Assembly (NCBI GenBank): GCA_004323695.1
Contig: SCRU01000013.1
Location: 1 to 64,000, forward strand
DNA from: Burkholderiaceae bacterium
GTDB lineage: Bacteria > Pseudomonadota > Gammaproteobacteria > Burkholderiales > Burkholderiaceae_C
Length of the DNA: 64,000 nucleotides
Direction: 5' to 3'
Shown: positions 27,711 to 35,300 of the stretch, one piece after another
Layout of the letters: each line of letters starts with the position of its first letter
Position numbering within the stretch: the stretch's first letter is position 1
Position numbers and translations under genes: made by a program
The notes under the pieces: model-generated
Seen by the model: only the letters and a program-made list of their open reading frames with translations
The model's database searches: none
Told to the model about the DNA's origin: nothing

Positions 27711-29167
27711 GATTTGCCGAACCTGTCAAAAAACGCTCCGAAAATATCGCGCTCGCTCGGCACGCATTCGGGAATCGGTCGAGAAATGCGGGTGATGTTC
27801 AGGTAATGGCGGTAGTTCATGTTGTCCGAAAAATTGTTCTTGCCCCAGGTGCCGCAACCCATCGAGAGAGAGAAGGGAAGCCCGTTATCGAAGCTGCCGC
27901 CGGTGGCGATGCAGTGTGCCTGGTCCACGATCACGCGAGAGACTGGCAGCGTGAGACCCAGCTGCAAGGCGCGTTCGGGCCTGGCGCTGTGCAGCCCGAC
28001 CGAGTGCCCCGCACCTTCGTAGGCATAGATACGTCCGACCGTGGCCGCTGCTTCGTCGAAGTTGCGTGTGGTATAAATGGCCAGCACCGGACTCAGCTTT
28101 TCCCCGGAAAATGGATGATCGTGGCCCACGCCGTCTTCCGTCACCATGAGGATGCGCGGGTTGCCCCGCGCGATGGCGAGCCAGGTGTCCCTATCCCTTG
28201 CATCAAGCGCGGCTGCAGTCTCTGCAATCACGCGTGCCGACTTGCCGGTCACGGCGGCCGACAGCTTGCCTTCCGGCCACATCACGGACTGCAGCGTCGC
28301 CTTCTGGGTGGGGTTGAGCAGCACGGCTCCACGCGCTTCCAGTGCGGCCAGCATGGCTGCGCGCACCGCGTCGACGAGTACCAGGCTGTTCTCGGACGAG
28401 CAACTGGTGGCGTTGTCGAAAGTCTTGGAACGCACGATGCGATCGGCGGCCAGCGCAACATCGGCCGTTTCGTCGACGATGCCGGCGACGTTGCCGGCTC
28501 CCACGCCGAAGGCCGGCGTGCCGCTGGCATAGGCTGCGCGCACGTTGGCTTGCGAGCCGGTAGCCACTACCAGGTCGCACAGCCGCATGAGTTCCGCAGT
28601 CGACTGTTTGCTGACGGGCGACGGCAGCAACTGCACCAGGTCGCGGGGCGCGCCAATTCGGTCGAGTTGTGCGTGTATGAATTCGATCAGCCGGGCGCAG
28701 GTAGACCAGCCTTTGGGTGAGGGCGCGACGATGACCGCGTTACGGCCCTTGAGCGCATTGATGATCTTGTTGGCTGGCGTTGCGCCGGGGTTGGTGGAGG
28801 GCGTGATGGCACACACGACGCCCACTGGCCGTGCGATCTCGGTCAGGCCGCGCGCCGGGTCTTCGGCGATGACGCCGACCGAGCGGGCACCGTGCAGGTC
28901 GCGCAGCAGGCCAAAGGTCTTGCGGTAGTTCTTGGCAATCTTGTCCTCGACATTCCCGATACCGGTATCGGCCACCGACATTTCTGCAAGTTCTCGATTG
29001 CGTGTGGGCTCCATAATCGCCCAGCCTGCGGCGGTGACCACCGTGTCGACCTGTTCCTGGGACCAGGTTTCATAAATGCGCTGCGCCGCGCGGGCGCGCT
29101 CGACCAGCGAGGCAATCGGCGTCATTGCAGTGGATGAACCGCTGGGGTTCTCATCGTGTTGTGTCAT
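27707..29167 (-). CDS. sauS: Acylating aldehyde dehydrogenase, probable sulfoacetaldehyde dehydrogenase
   Basis: A 486-residue CoA-acylating aldehyde dehydrogenase. The N-terminal part reads AQRIYETWSQEQVDTVV, the NAD-binding part has PTNP-like TPSTNPGATPANKIINAL, and the catalytic cysteine is Cys 256 in DNATSCSSEN. This branch (AdhE/EutE/SucD-like) converts acyl-CoA and NAD(P)H to the aldehyde or the reverse. Beside sauT, sauU and xsc it fits SauS, which reduces sulfoacetyl-CoA to sulfoacetaldehyde. ATG 29167 has AAGGTG upstream; the frame is open to 29218 but that part is unlike the family. Confidence 0.75.
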   Translation of the reverse strand: MTQHDENPSGSSTAMTPIASLVERARAAQRIYETWSQEQVDTVVTAAGWAIMEPTRNRELAEMSVADTGIGNVEDKIAKNYRKTFGLLRDLHGARSVGVIAEDPARGLTEIARPVGVVCAITPSTNPGATPANKIINALKGRNAVIVAPSPKGWSTCARLIEFIHAQLDRIGAPRDLVQLLPSPVSKQSTAELMRLCDLVVATGSQANVRAAYASGTPAFGVGAGNVAGIVDETADVALAADRIVRSKTFDNATSCSSENSLVLVDAVRAAMLAALEARGAVLLNPTQKATLQSVMWPEGKLSAAVTGKSARVIAETAAALDARDRDTWLAIARGNPRILMVTEDGVGHDHPFSGEKLSPVLAIYTTRNFDEAAATVGRIYAYEGAGHSVGLHSARPERALQLGLTLPVSRVIVDQAHCIATGGSFDNGLPFSLSMGCGTWGKNNFSDNMNYRHYLNITRISRPIPECVPSERDIFGAFFDRFGKS

Positions 29168-29248
29168 TGGTTTCACCTTGTTGTTTGCATGGATGATGTC
29201 GACCGATCCGGTGGCCACCCGCCCGAGACCCTGCTGCGGTGGTGGATG

Positions 29249-30538
29249 TCATCCGGCCGGGATTTCGACTTTGGGCATCAGGGGACGATCGCCCACCTTG
29301 CGCGTCGGATCGATGAACAACGCGCCGACGATGCCGACGACGAGCAAAAGCGCGGACACCGCGAACGGCACCTGATAGCTGCCAGTCGTCTGGATCAGAA
29401 AGCCGAAGACAATGGGCGAAATCATGCCCGCAACACCGAACCCGGTGTTCATCATGCCACCGGCCGTGCCGGCGTAGGCGCCGGCGATATCCATTGGCAA
29501 GCTCCACAACACGGCATTGGTCAGTTCGAGGAAGAAGAACGATGCTGAGAGCAGGGCGACCGCCATCAGCGGACTTTTCGTTCCGACCACCGGCAGGATG
29601 AACGCCAGCGAGCCGCCGAGACCGAGAACCAGCATCGCGCGACGTGCGATCTTGAGGTTGCCGGTGCGCTTGTAGATCGTATCGGAGACGACTCCACCCA
29701 GCGTATCGCCGACCACGCCGGCCAGCAAGGGCAGCGAAGCAAAGAGCGCGAGTTGCTTCAGGTCGAACCCGCGCGCGTCTTTCAGGTAGGAAGGCAGCCA
29801 GGTCAGGAACACCCACAGCGACCAGCCATAACAGAAGTCGACAAAGGTGACCAGCCACATCTTGCGAATCATTTCAGCCCAAGGCGTCTTGCCTTTGGAT
29901 GTGGACTTCATCCGCGCGGTGTCAACACCAATTTCCTTCAACTCGCCCTGGGTGATCCATTTGTGCTCGACGGGCGTGTTGCGGAAGAACCAGACATAAA
30001 GCGCGGTCCAGAGCAGGCTCAGGACACCGAGCGCGATGAATGCCTCCCGCCAGCCGTACAGCGCGACGATACCAATCACGATCGGCGGTGTTACCGCACC
30101 ACCGAGGCGGGCGAAACTGTGCGTGATACCTTGAGCGAAGCCGCGTTCAGTGGCAGGTAACCAGAACGTGAAGGCACGAGTTGCGGTCGGGAATGCGCCG
30201 CCTTCGCCAATGCCCAGCACAAAGCGGAAAATCAGGAGCGAACTCAAACCCCAGGCAAACCCGCAAAGGATGGTGGCGATTGCCCAGATGATGCTGAGCA
30301 CCGTGAGCACCAGCCGCGGGCCAAATTTATCGGCGCACCAGCCGCCAACGATCTGCAGCGCGGCATAGGGAAACGCGAACGCGGAGAACACAACACCCAG
30401 TTCCGTTGGCGTCAGTCCGAACTCCTTGCGGATGAAGGGCGCGGCCACCGATATGTTGACGCGATCGATGTAGGCAATGAAATACAGCAGGCACATGATC
30501 GCCAGGATCAGGTGTCGAACTTTGAATAATCGCTTCAT
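29249..30538 (-). CDS. sauU: MFS transporter, probable sulfoacetate importer
   Basis: A 429-residue major facilitator with twelve predicted helices. The signature after helix 1 is YFIAYIDRVNISVAAP, and the loop between helices 2 and 3 holds GGWCADKFGPR, as in the anion:cation symporter branch that takes up organic acids such as glucarate and phthalate. As the first gene of the sauUST unit it is the best candidate for sulfoacetate uptake. ATG 30538 has GAGGAG upstream; the in-frame extension to 30589 overlaps operator DNA and was not used. Confidence 0.75.
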   Translation of the reverse strand: MKRLFKVRHLILAIMCLLYFIAYIDRVNISVAAPFIRKEFGLTPTELGVVFSAFAFPYAALQIVGGWCADKFGPRLVLTVLSIIWAIATILCGFAWGLSSLLIFRFVLGIGEGGAFPTATRAFTFWLPATERGFAQGITHSFARLGGAVTPPIVIGIVALYGWREAFIALGVLSLLWTALYVWFFRNTPVEHKWITQGELKEIGVDTARMKSTSKGKTPWAEMIRKMWLVTFVDFCYGWSLWVFLTWLPSYLKDARGFDLKQLALFASLPLLAGVVGDTLGGVVSDTIYKRTGNLKIARRAMLVLGLGGSLAFILPVVGTKSPLMAVALLSASFFFLELTNAVLWSLPMDIAGAYAGTAGGMMNTGFGVAGMISPIVFGFLIQTTGSYQVPFAVSALLLVVGIVGALFIDPTRKVGDRPLMPKVEIPAG

Positions 30539-30583
30539 GCGGTCTCCTCGCGCCACTGGGGCATCGGACTGGGCGTCAGTAAA

Positions 30584-30619
30584 TTCCAATAAATGGAACG
30601 ATGTATTATTATTTGGAAC
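30584..30619. promoter_or_regulatory. Candidate IclR-1 operator before sauU
   Basis: A perfect inverted repeat TTCCA-ATAAA-TGGAA spans 30584-30598, and TGGAAC recurs exactly 20 bases on (30594 and 30614). The 9-mer GAACGATGT here (30596-30604) is found again upstream of the IclR gene at 31533-31541. The element overlaps the expected transcription start of sauU, which suits repression. Confidence 0.55.
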
Positions 30620-30621
30620 TC

Positions 30622-30650
30622 ATGGTAAGACGCAGCTTGTGTGCGATCAA
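30622..30650 (-). promoter_or_regulatory. Promoter of the sauUST operon
   Basis: Read on the minus strand: TTGATC (30650-30645), 17 bases, TACCAT (30627-30622). Transcription should start near 30615, about 77 bases before the sauU ATG and inside the candidate operator. Confidence 0.55.
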
Positions 30651-30740
30651 TAGGGATAACCCGTAGCACTTGTCTGGAAATTGCAAAGGGGGCTCGCTGC
30701 GGCGTACCCCGCAACGCCATGCCGTCAAAACGGGGGCGCG

Positions 30741-31493
30741 CTAGCTTCGGTAACCCAGCGCGTTGCTGGCGTTGCGCGCACAGTTCATCAGCTGTTCGGA
30801 GAAGCTGCGCGCTTGGGAAGTGGTGAACCGAATCGCCGGAACGCTCATGCCGACCGCGGCCACCGCGGCCCCGTGCGCGTTGAACAGGGGCACGCCCAGA
30901 CCGCAGACGCCGCGGCGCCATTCCTCGAGATTCTCGGCGTAGCCACGTGTTCGGGTGCGCTCCAGATCGGCATGAAGAGCGTCAAAGTCGGTCAGACTGT
31001 TCGGTGTGTGGGCGACCAGGGTACCGAGTCGTTGCCGCAATGCGCTCACGTCCAGCCGCGCCGCGGCAAGCAACGCCTTTCCGGATGCAGCGCAATAGGC
31101 TGGCGCCCGCCCCCCGACGCGGGAGTAAGCCGCCACCGGCAGCGGACTGTCGAACTTGTCAAGATAGACAATCTCGGCCCCCTCGAGGGTGGCGAGGTGA
31201 ATGGTTTCCCCCGTTGCTTGCGCGAGCAACGCGAGGTGCGGCCGTACCAGGGTCTTGATGTCGGCGGCGTCGCTGATCAACGTGCCAAGCTCAAACAACC
31301 GCAGACTGGCCCGATACGCGCTGGTGCTTCTATCTTGAACGGCCCACCCACACTCAACCAGTGTCTGCAAGGTCCGGTGCGCGTTACTGCGTGCCAGGCC
31401 AAAGGCCTGCGCCACATCCGTGACGCGGCAGTCACGCTGTTGCCGTGCGAGCCATTCAATCACGGCCAGGCCTTTGGCCAGAGTGGAGTCCAT
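30741..31493 (-). CDS. IclR-family regulator (SauR-like position)
   Basis: A 250-residue IclR regulator: an N-terminal winged helix (KGLAVIEWLARQQRDCRVTD, then AFGLARSNAHRTLQTLVECG) and a C-terminal effector domain with GGRAPAYCAASGKALLA. It precedes sauUST on the same strand with a 202-base gap that holds a promoter and operator. Placed like SauR of Cupriavidus, it probably responds to sulfoacetate or a derivative; whether it represses or activates is not shown, though the operator position suggests repression. Confidence 0.85.
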   Translation of the reverse strand: MDSTLAKGLAVIEWLARQQRDCRVTDVAQAFGLARSNAHRTLQTLVECGWAVQDRSTSAYRASLRLFELGTLISDAADIKTLVRPHLALLAQATGETIHLATLEGAEIVYLDKFDSPLPVAAYSRVGGRAPAYCAASGKALLAAARLDVSALRQRLGTLVAHTPNSLTDFDALHADLERTRTRGYAENLEEWRRGVCGLGVPLFNAHGAAVAAVGMSVPAIRFTTSQARSFSEQLMNCARNASNALGYRS

Positions 31494-31532
31494 AAGATGA
31501 CGCTGAATTTTAGGGAACTGTCCCAGGACTTC

Positions 31533-31547
31533 GAACGATGTTCCATT
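31533..31547. promoter_or_regulatory. Candidate autoregulatory IclR-1 site
   Basis: GAACGATGTTC is a palindrome (GAAC-GAT-GTTC), 31533-31543, and continues as TTCCATT. It shares GAACGATGT with the sauU operator. It lies 40 bases upstream of the IclR start codon. Confidence 0.45.
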
Positions 31548-31616
31548 CTATGAGGCGCCAGGACGCCAGACCGCGGACTTTCTGAACCCGTCGATCAGTG
31601 CTGCCATTCCGGCGTC

Positions 31617-33341
31617 TCAGCGTCTCCCGTGCCCGGCGATCAGATCGATCATCTCCCGGAACATCTGGTTGCCGGTAGAGCCGGCCAGGTCGAGCACGTG
31701 GCTGCGGCTGTAGTAGGGACTCAGGTCGAGCCCGACTCCCACGCCAAAGATTTCGACCATGCTGCTAGCCTCGACATTCTGTACCACGCCGCGCAGGTGG
31801 TGATCGAGGTAGTGTGCGTCATTCGCCAGGTTAGTGGCACTGTCCATCGGTGACCCGTCGGACAGCACGAGTAGCAGCTTGCGGTCTTCCGTACGCCCGG
31901 CCAGCCGCCGGCAGGCCCAGGTGACCGCTTCACCGTCAATGCCCTCACGGAACAGGTCACCTTTGAGCAGGGCCGCCATGCCGGGGCGGGCGTGCTGCCA
32001 GCGAGTGCCAGCATCCTTGAAGACCAGATGAAGGACCTCGTTGAGCCGGCCCGGGTGCAGTGGTCGACCGGCCCGAATCCAGTCGCGCTGCGCCAGCCCG
32101 CCATTCCATGCCCCCGTTGTGAAGCCGAGGACTTCGGTGGTCACGCCTGCCTGTTCCAGCGCACGCACCAATACGTCGACCAGCATCGCGACCGACTCGA
32201 TGTGTTCCCTCATCGAACCCGAACAATCGACCAGGACGGTCAGCACGCAGTTGGCAGCCGGCTCGATGTGCTCGGTGCGAAATAGTCGACGTTCGGTTGG
32301 CGAGGCGACCAGCAGGGCCAGGCGGCGTCCATCAATGTAGCCCTCCTCCTGGCCGCCATCCCAACCGTCGCGCGCCGGGACCGCAAGCAACTCGCGCAAC
32401 TCGCGCGCCAGCCGCGCAACGTTCACGCCCTGGCCGGCGACGCGGGCATCGAGTCGGGCCCGCAGCTCTTTCAGCAATTCGGCGCGCACCAGCGAGGCGG
32501 CAAGGCATTCACGGTCGTAGGCGCTGGTGTAGATCCGATAGCCGTCATCGGCGGTTTCCAGCACGCGACTTCGGCCCGACGCTGCGGTATGCACCGGTTC
32601 GGTCAGGTCGCCTTCCGTTTCGATCACGAGGCCGAACACCGCTCGCGCGTTGTCATCATCATCGTCGGCGGAAAGCGGCGGGGTGTCGTCGGTGACGCCT
32701 GAGCGAAGCATCCCTGCGACCGTTCGGGCAACGCCCAGCGCATGCACCGCATAAGCGGCCTGCGCAGAGCGTGTCCGGCGCAAACCGGCAAGGTCGTGCC
32801 CCAGCAGTGGCGCAAGCGCGCCACGCGTCGCCTCCAGCAGGTCTTCGGTCGCTTCAAGGACCCTTTCACCCGTGACACGCGCGCGGCAAATCTGCGCCAC
32901 CGTGTAAAGCAGGATGCCGCGCGCGCCGTCGGTCAGGCCGGAATGGTGAAACGCGAGCGACCATGCTTCGAAACGGTGCCTGAGGTTGTGTGCGATGCCG
33001 GGCATGTTGGCCGGCACGAGCGCCTCGACGCGGATCTGTTCAAGCAAATCGAATACCAGCCGCTCAACCGGATCGGTCGGGCACAGACTTTGATGCAGCG
33101 CGCCATCACTTTTCGAAAGGCGTAGTGCCAAACCGTCGGCGGCGCCTCGAAACGAAACGAAATCATCGGTGTCCAGCGAAGGATGCAAATGCGGCGCGAA
33201 CAGTGGCAGTGCCCTTCGCCCCCGGTGCAAGCGGCGCGCACGAAAGTGCAAATCAGCCTCGCCGCTCAACGCACGAATGGCGGCAGCACAAAGTTCTTCC
33301 ACACGTTGCTGGTGGCGTGCCCTGAGCTGGGTTTCGCTCAT
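31617..33341 (-). CDS. cobT: Cobaltochelatase subunit CobT-like VWA protein
   Basis: A 574-residue protein of the CobT family. The N-terminal half is helical with an acidic patch (SADDDDDNAR); the C-terminal von Willebrand A domain has the MIDAS motif VDCSGSM, and the later aspartate is in LSDGSPMD. CobT is the large partner of the CobS ring, which with CobN inserts cobalt in aerobic B12 synthesis. No cobN or other cobalamin gene is nearby, so its client here is unclear. ATG 33341 starts 4 bases after the cobS stop. The frame is open to 33443, inside cobS, and not supported. Confidence 0.85.
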   Translation of the reverse strand: MSETQLRARHQQRVEELCAAAIRALSGEADLHFRARRLHRGRRALPLFAPHLHPSLDTDDFVSFRGAADGLALRLSKSDGALHQSLCPTDPVERLVFDLLEQIRVEALVPANMPGIAHNLRHRFEAWSLAFHHSGLTDGARGILLYTVAQICRARVTGERVLEATEDLLEATRGALAPLLGHDLAGLRRTRSAQAAYAVHALGVARTVAGMLRSGVTDDTPPLSADDDDDNARAVFGLVIETEGDLTEPVHTAASGRSRVLETADDGYRIYTSAYDRECLAASLVRAELLKELRARLDARVAGQGVNVARLARELRELLAVPARDGWDGGQEEGYIDGRRLALLVASPTERRLFRTEHIEPAANCVLTVLVDCSGSMREHIESVAMLVDVLVRALEQAGVTTEVLGFTTGAWNGGLAQRDWIRAGRPLHPGRLNEVLHLVFKDAGTRWQHARPGMAALLKGDLFREGIDGEAVTWACRRLAGRTEDRKLLLVLSDGSPMDSATNLANDAHYLDHHLRGVVQNVEASSMVEIFGVGVGLDLSPYYSRSHVLDLAGSTGNQMFREMIDLIAGHGRR

Positions 33342-33345
33342 CGAC

Positions 33346-34326
33346 TCACGAGTCCTTGTGGGTGATCTGGTACGACTCGTCGAGCTCCTGATCAAAGCAG
33401 CGCTGGAAGTACTCGGCAACCACTGGCCGTTCGGCCTCGTCACACTTGTTCACGAACGAGAGGCGAAAAGCCAGCGCGGGATCCTGAAATATCTCGATAT
33501 TTTCGGCCCAGGTGATCACGGTGCGCGGCGACATCAATGTCGACAGGTCCCCTGCCGCGAAGCCCTTGCGGGTCAGGTCGGCCACCGCGACCATCGCCTG
33601 CACAAGCGACGTACCGGTCGTGCCGGAGAGCGATGGCACACGCGCCTGCACGATCGCCACCTCCTCGTCACGTGGCAGATAGTTGAGCGATGCGACAATG
33701 TTCCAGCGGTCAATTTGCGCATGGTTCAGCCGCTGGGCCCCATGGTACAAGCCGTTCAGGTTGCCAAGCCCGACGGTGTTGGCCGTCGCGAACAGTCGAA
33801 AGTAGGGGTGCGGCCGGAGCACCCTGTTCTGATCCATCAGCGTGAACTTGCCGTCGCGCTCCAGAATCCGCTGGATTACGAACATCACGTCGGGTCGGCC
33901 TGCATCGTACTCGTCAAAGATCAGTGCAACCGGGCGTTGCAGGGCCCAGGGCACGATGCCCTCCTGGAACTCTGTGACCTGCTGACCGTCACGCAGTATC
34001 ACCGCGTCCTTGCCCACCAGATCGAGCCGGCTGATGTGGCCATCGAGATTGACACGAACACAGGGCCAATTCAGTCGAGCGGCCACTTGCTCGATGTGTG
34101 TGGATTTCCCGGTGCCGTGCAGGCCTTGCACCATGACACGCCGGTCGCGCGTGAAGCCGGCGAGGATGGCGAGAGTCACGGCCGGGTTAAAGCGGTACAC
34201 CGCGTCAATGTCGGGTACATGATCGTCGCGCTCACTGAAAGCGGGCACCCTCAGGTCGGAGTCGATTCCAAAAACCTCCCGTGCGGAAAGCAGGCGGTCG
34301 GGCTGGAGGGCGGCGGTGTCGGTCAT
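33346..34326 (-). CDS. cobS: Cobaltochelatase subunit CobS-like AAA+ ATPase
   Basis: A 326-residue AAA+ ATPase very close to CobS: AREVFGIDSDLRVPAFSE at the start, Walker A QGLHGTGKSTHIEQVAARL, the unmistakable LNWPCVRVNLDGHISRLDLVG region, Walker B ALIFDEYDAGRPDVMF, and ATANTVGLG for sensor 1. Six CobS form a ring that acts with CobT. MoxR/VWA pairs of similar design load metal cofactors into other enzymes. It lies 14 bases after the IclR-2 gene and is co-transcribed with it. Confidence 0.92.
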   Translation of the reverse strand: MTDTAALQPDRLLSAREVFGIDSDLRVPAFSERDDHVPDIDAVYRFNPAVTLAILAGFTRDRRVMVQGLHGTGKSTHIEQVAARLNWPCVRVNLDGHISRLDLVGKDAVILRDGQQVTEFQEGIVPWALQRPVALIFDEYDAGRPDVMFVIQRILERDGKFTLMDQNRVLRPHPYFRLFATANTVGLGNLNGLYHGAQRLNHAQIDRWNIVASLNYLPRDEEVAIVQARVPSLSGTTGTSLVQAMVAVADLTRKGFAAGDLSTLMSPRTVITWAENIEIFQDPALAFRLSFVNKCDEAERPVVAEYFQRCFDQELDESYQITHKDS

Positions 34327-34340
34327 GGGGGCTTTCCGGA

Positions 34341-35135
34341 TTACGTGCCCGCATCAATGCGGCTCAGTGCCAGAGCGGCGCCATTCAGCGCTGGCAGCCA
34401 TTGCCTGGCTTTCTCGACGTTGGCTCGAATGGTCGGCGCCTGAACGGCGACGCACAGATTGGACGGCCCGCTATCGCGCGGAACCAGCACGGCAATGCAC
34501 ATCAGGCCGGGCAGAAACTCCTCCCGGTCGAACGCGTAGCCATCCTTGCGCGCTCGCAGGATTTCGAGTTCCAGGCGATCAAGATCCGTGTGAGTTTGGG
34601 CGGTGCATTTTTCCAGTGGCGCGTGAGCCAGCAATCGCCGGCGCTGGGCTGCACTCATCTGTGTCAACAGGATTTTGCCGCTGGCTGAGCAGTGAACCGG
34701 AACGCGCGAGCCCGCGCGCAAAAAGAAGCGCAATGGTGCCGACGTCTCGACCCGGTCGAGGTAGATCACTTCGTCGCCAGACAGAGACGTGATGTTGCAG
34801 CTTTCACCGACCTCTTCGACCAGTTTCTTCAACACGGTGTGGCGCGCGCCGCGGTGACTGTCGTTCAAAAGCAGGTCTTCTGCCAGGCGCCGCAAGCGGG
34901 TGCCGGTGCCGTAGTGACGACCATCGACCTCGCGCTGCAACAGACCCGCGGATTCCAACTGCTGCAGCATCCGGTGCAGCGTTGGTTTGGGCAGACTGGT
35001 CTCCTCGACGAGGCTTTGCAGCGAGTAACGCTGGTCTTTGGCGGCAATCACTTCGAGCAGGGCGAACAGACGCATGGTGGGCGTGTCCCCATTCGGTTCA
35101 ATCACCGTTGGCCTGATGTGCTGGACGCTTTTCAT
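34341..35135 (-). CDS. IclR-family regulator, divergent from xsc
   Basis: A 264-residue IclR regulator. The winged helix covers about 20-85 (MRLFALLEVIAAKDQRYSLQ, then LPKPTLHRMLQQLESAGLL), and the effector domain contains GSRVPVHCSASGKILLTQ. It is divergent from the xsc operon across 165 bases and heads the unit with cobS and cobT. TCGGAA repeats in the gap are its likely sites. A sulfonate or sulfoacetaldehyde-derived effector is probable but not shown. Confidence 0.88.
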   Translation of the reverse strand: MKSVQHIRPTVIEPNGDTPTMRLFALLEVIAAKDQRYSLQSLVEETSLPKPTLHRMLQQLESAGLLQREVDGRHYGTGTRLRRLAEDLLLNDSHRGARHTVLKKLVEEVGESCNITSLSGDEVIYLDRVETSAPLRFFLRAGSRVPVHCSASGKILLTQMSAAQRRRLLAHAPLEKCTAQTHTDLDRLELEILRARKDGYAFDREEFLPGLMCIAVLVPRDSGPSNLCVAVQAPTIRANVEKARQWLPALNGAALALSRIDAGT

Positions 35136-35156
35136 AGTGGCATGAATATATCAAAA

Positions 35157-35262
35157 TTCCGAAAATCAGTACATGGCGTATCGTTTTGTAAATATTTATT
35201 GACCGAATGTTCGCGCTGGCTTATAGTCAACATGCAAAAAATCGGAACTTGACGTATCGGAA
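35157..35262. promoter_or_regulatory. Candidate IclR-2 operators in the IclR-xsc gap
   Basis: TTCCGA at 35157-35162 (complement TCGGAA) lies just before the IclR-2 start. ATCGGAA occurs twice, at 35241-35247 and 35256-35262, exactly 15 bases apart, directly behind the predicted xsc transcription start. The arrangement suits one regulator acting on both genes. Confidence 0.55.
35199..35227 (+). promoter_or_regulatory. Promoter of the xsc operon
   Basis: TTGACC (35199-35204) and TATAGT (35222-35227) are 17 bases apart, a near-consensus sigma-70 promoter. Start is expected near 35234, about 67 bases before the xsc ATG and next to the ATCGGAA repeats. Confidence 0.75.
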
Positions 35263-35300
35263 TTCATTTTTTGACAGCATTCACAAGGAGATACCGCATC

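Noticed and set aside
31617-34326. NorQ/NorD, CbbQ/CbbO or generic MoxR/VWA pair
   Set aside because: CobS carries the highly specific REVFGIDSDL and LNWPCVRVNLDGHISR segments, and CobT the matching acidic and MIDAS regions. Only the client, not the family, is in doubt.
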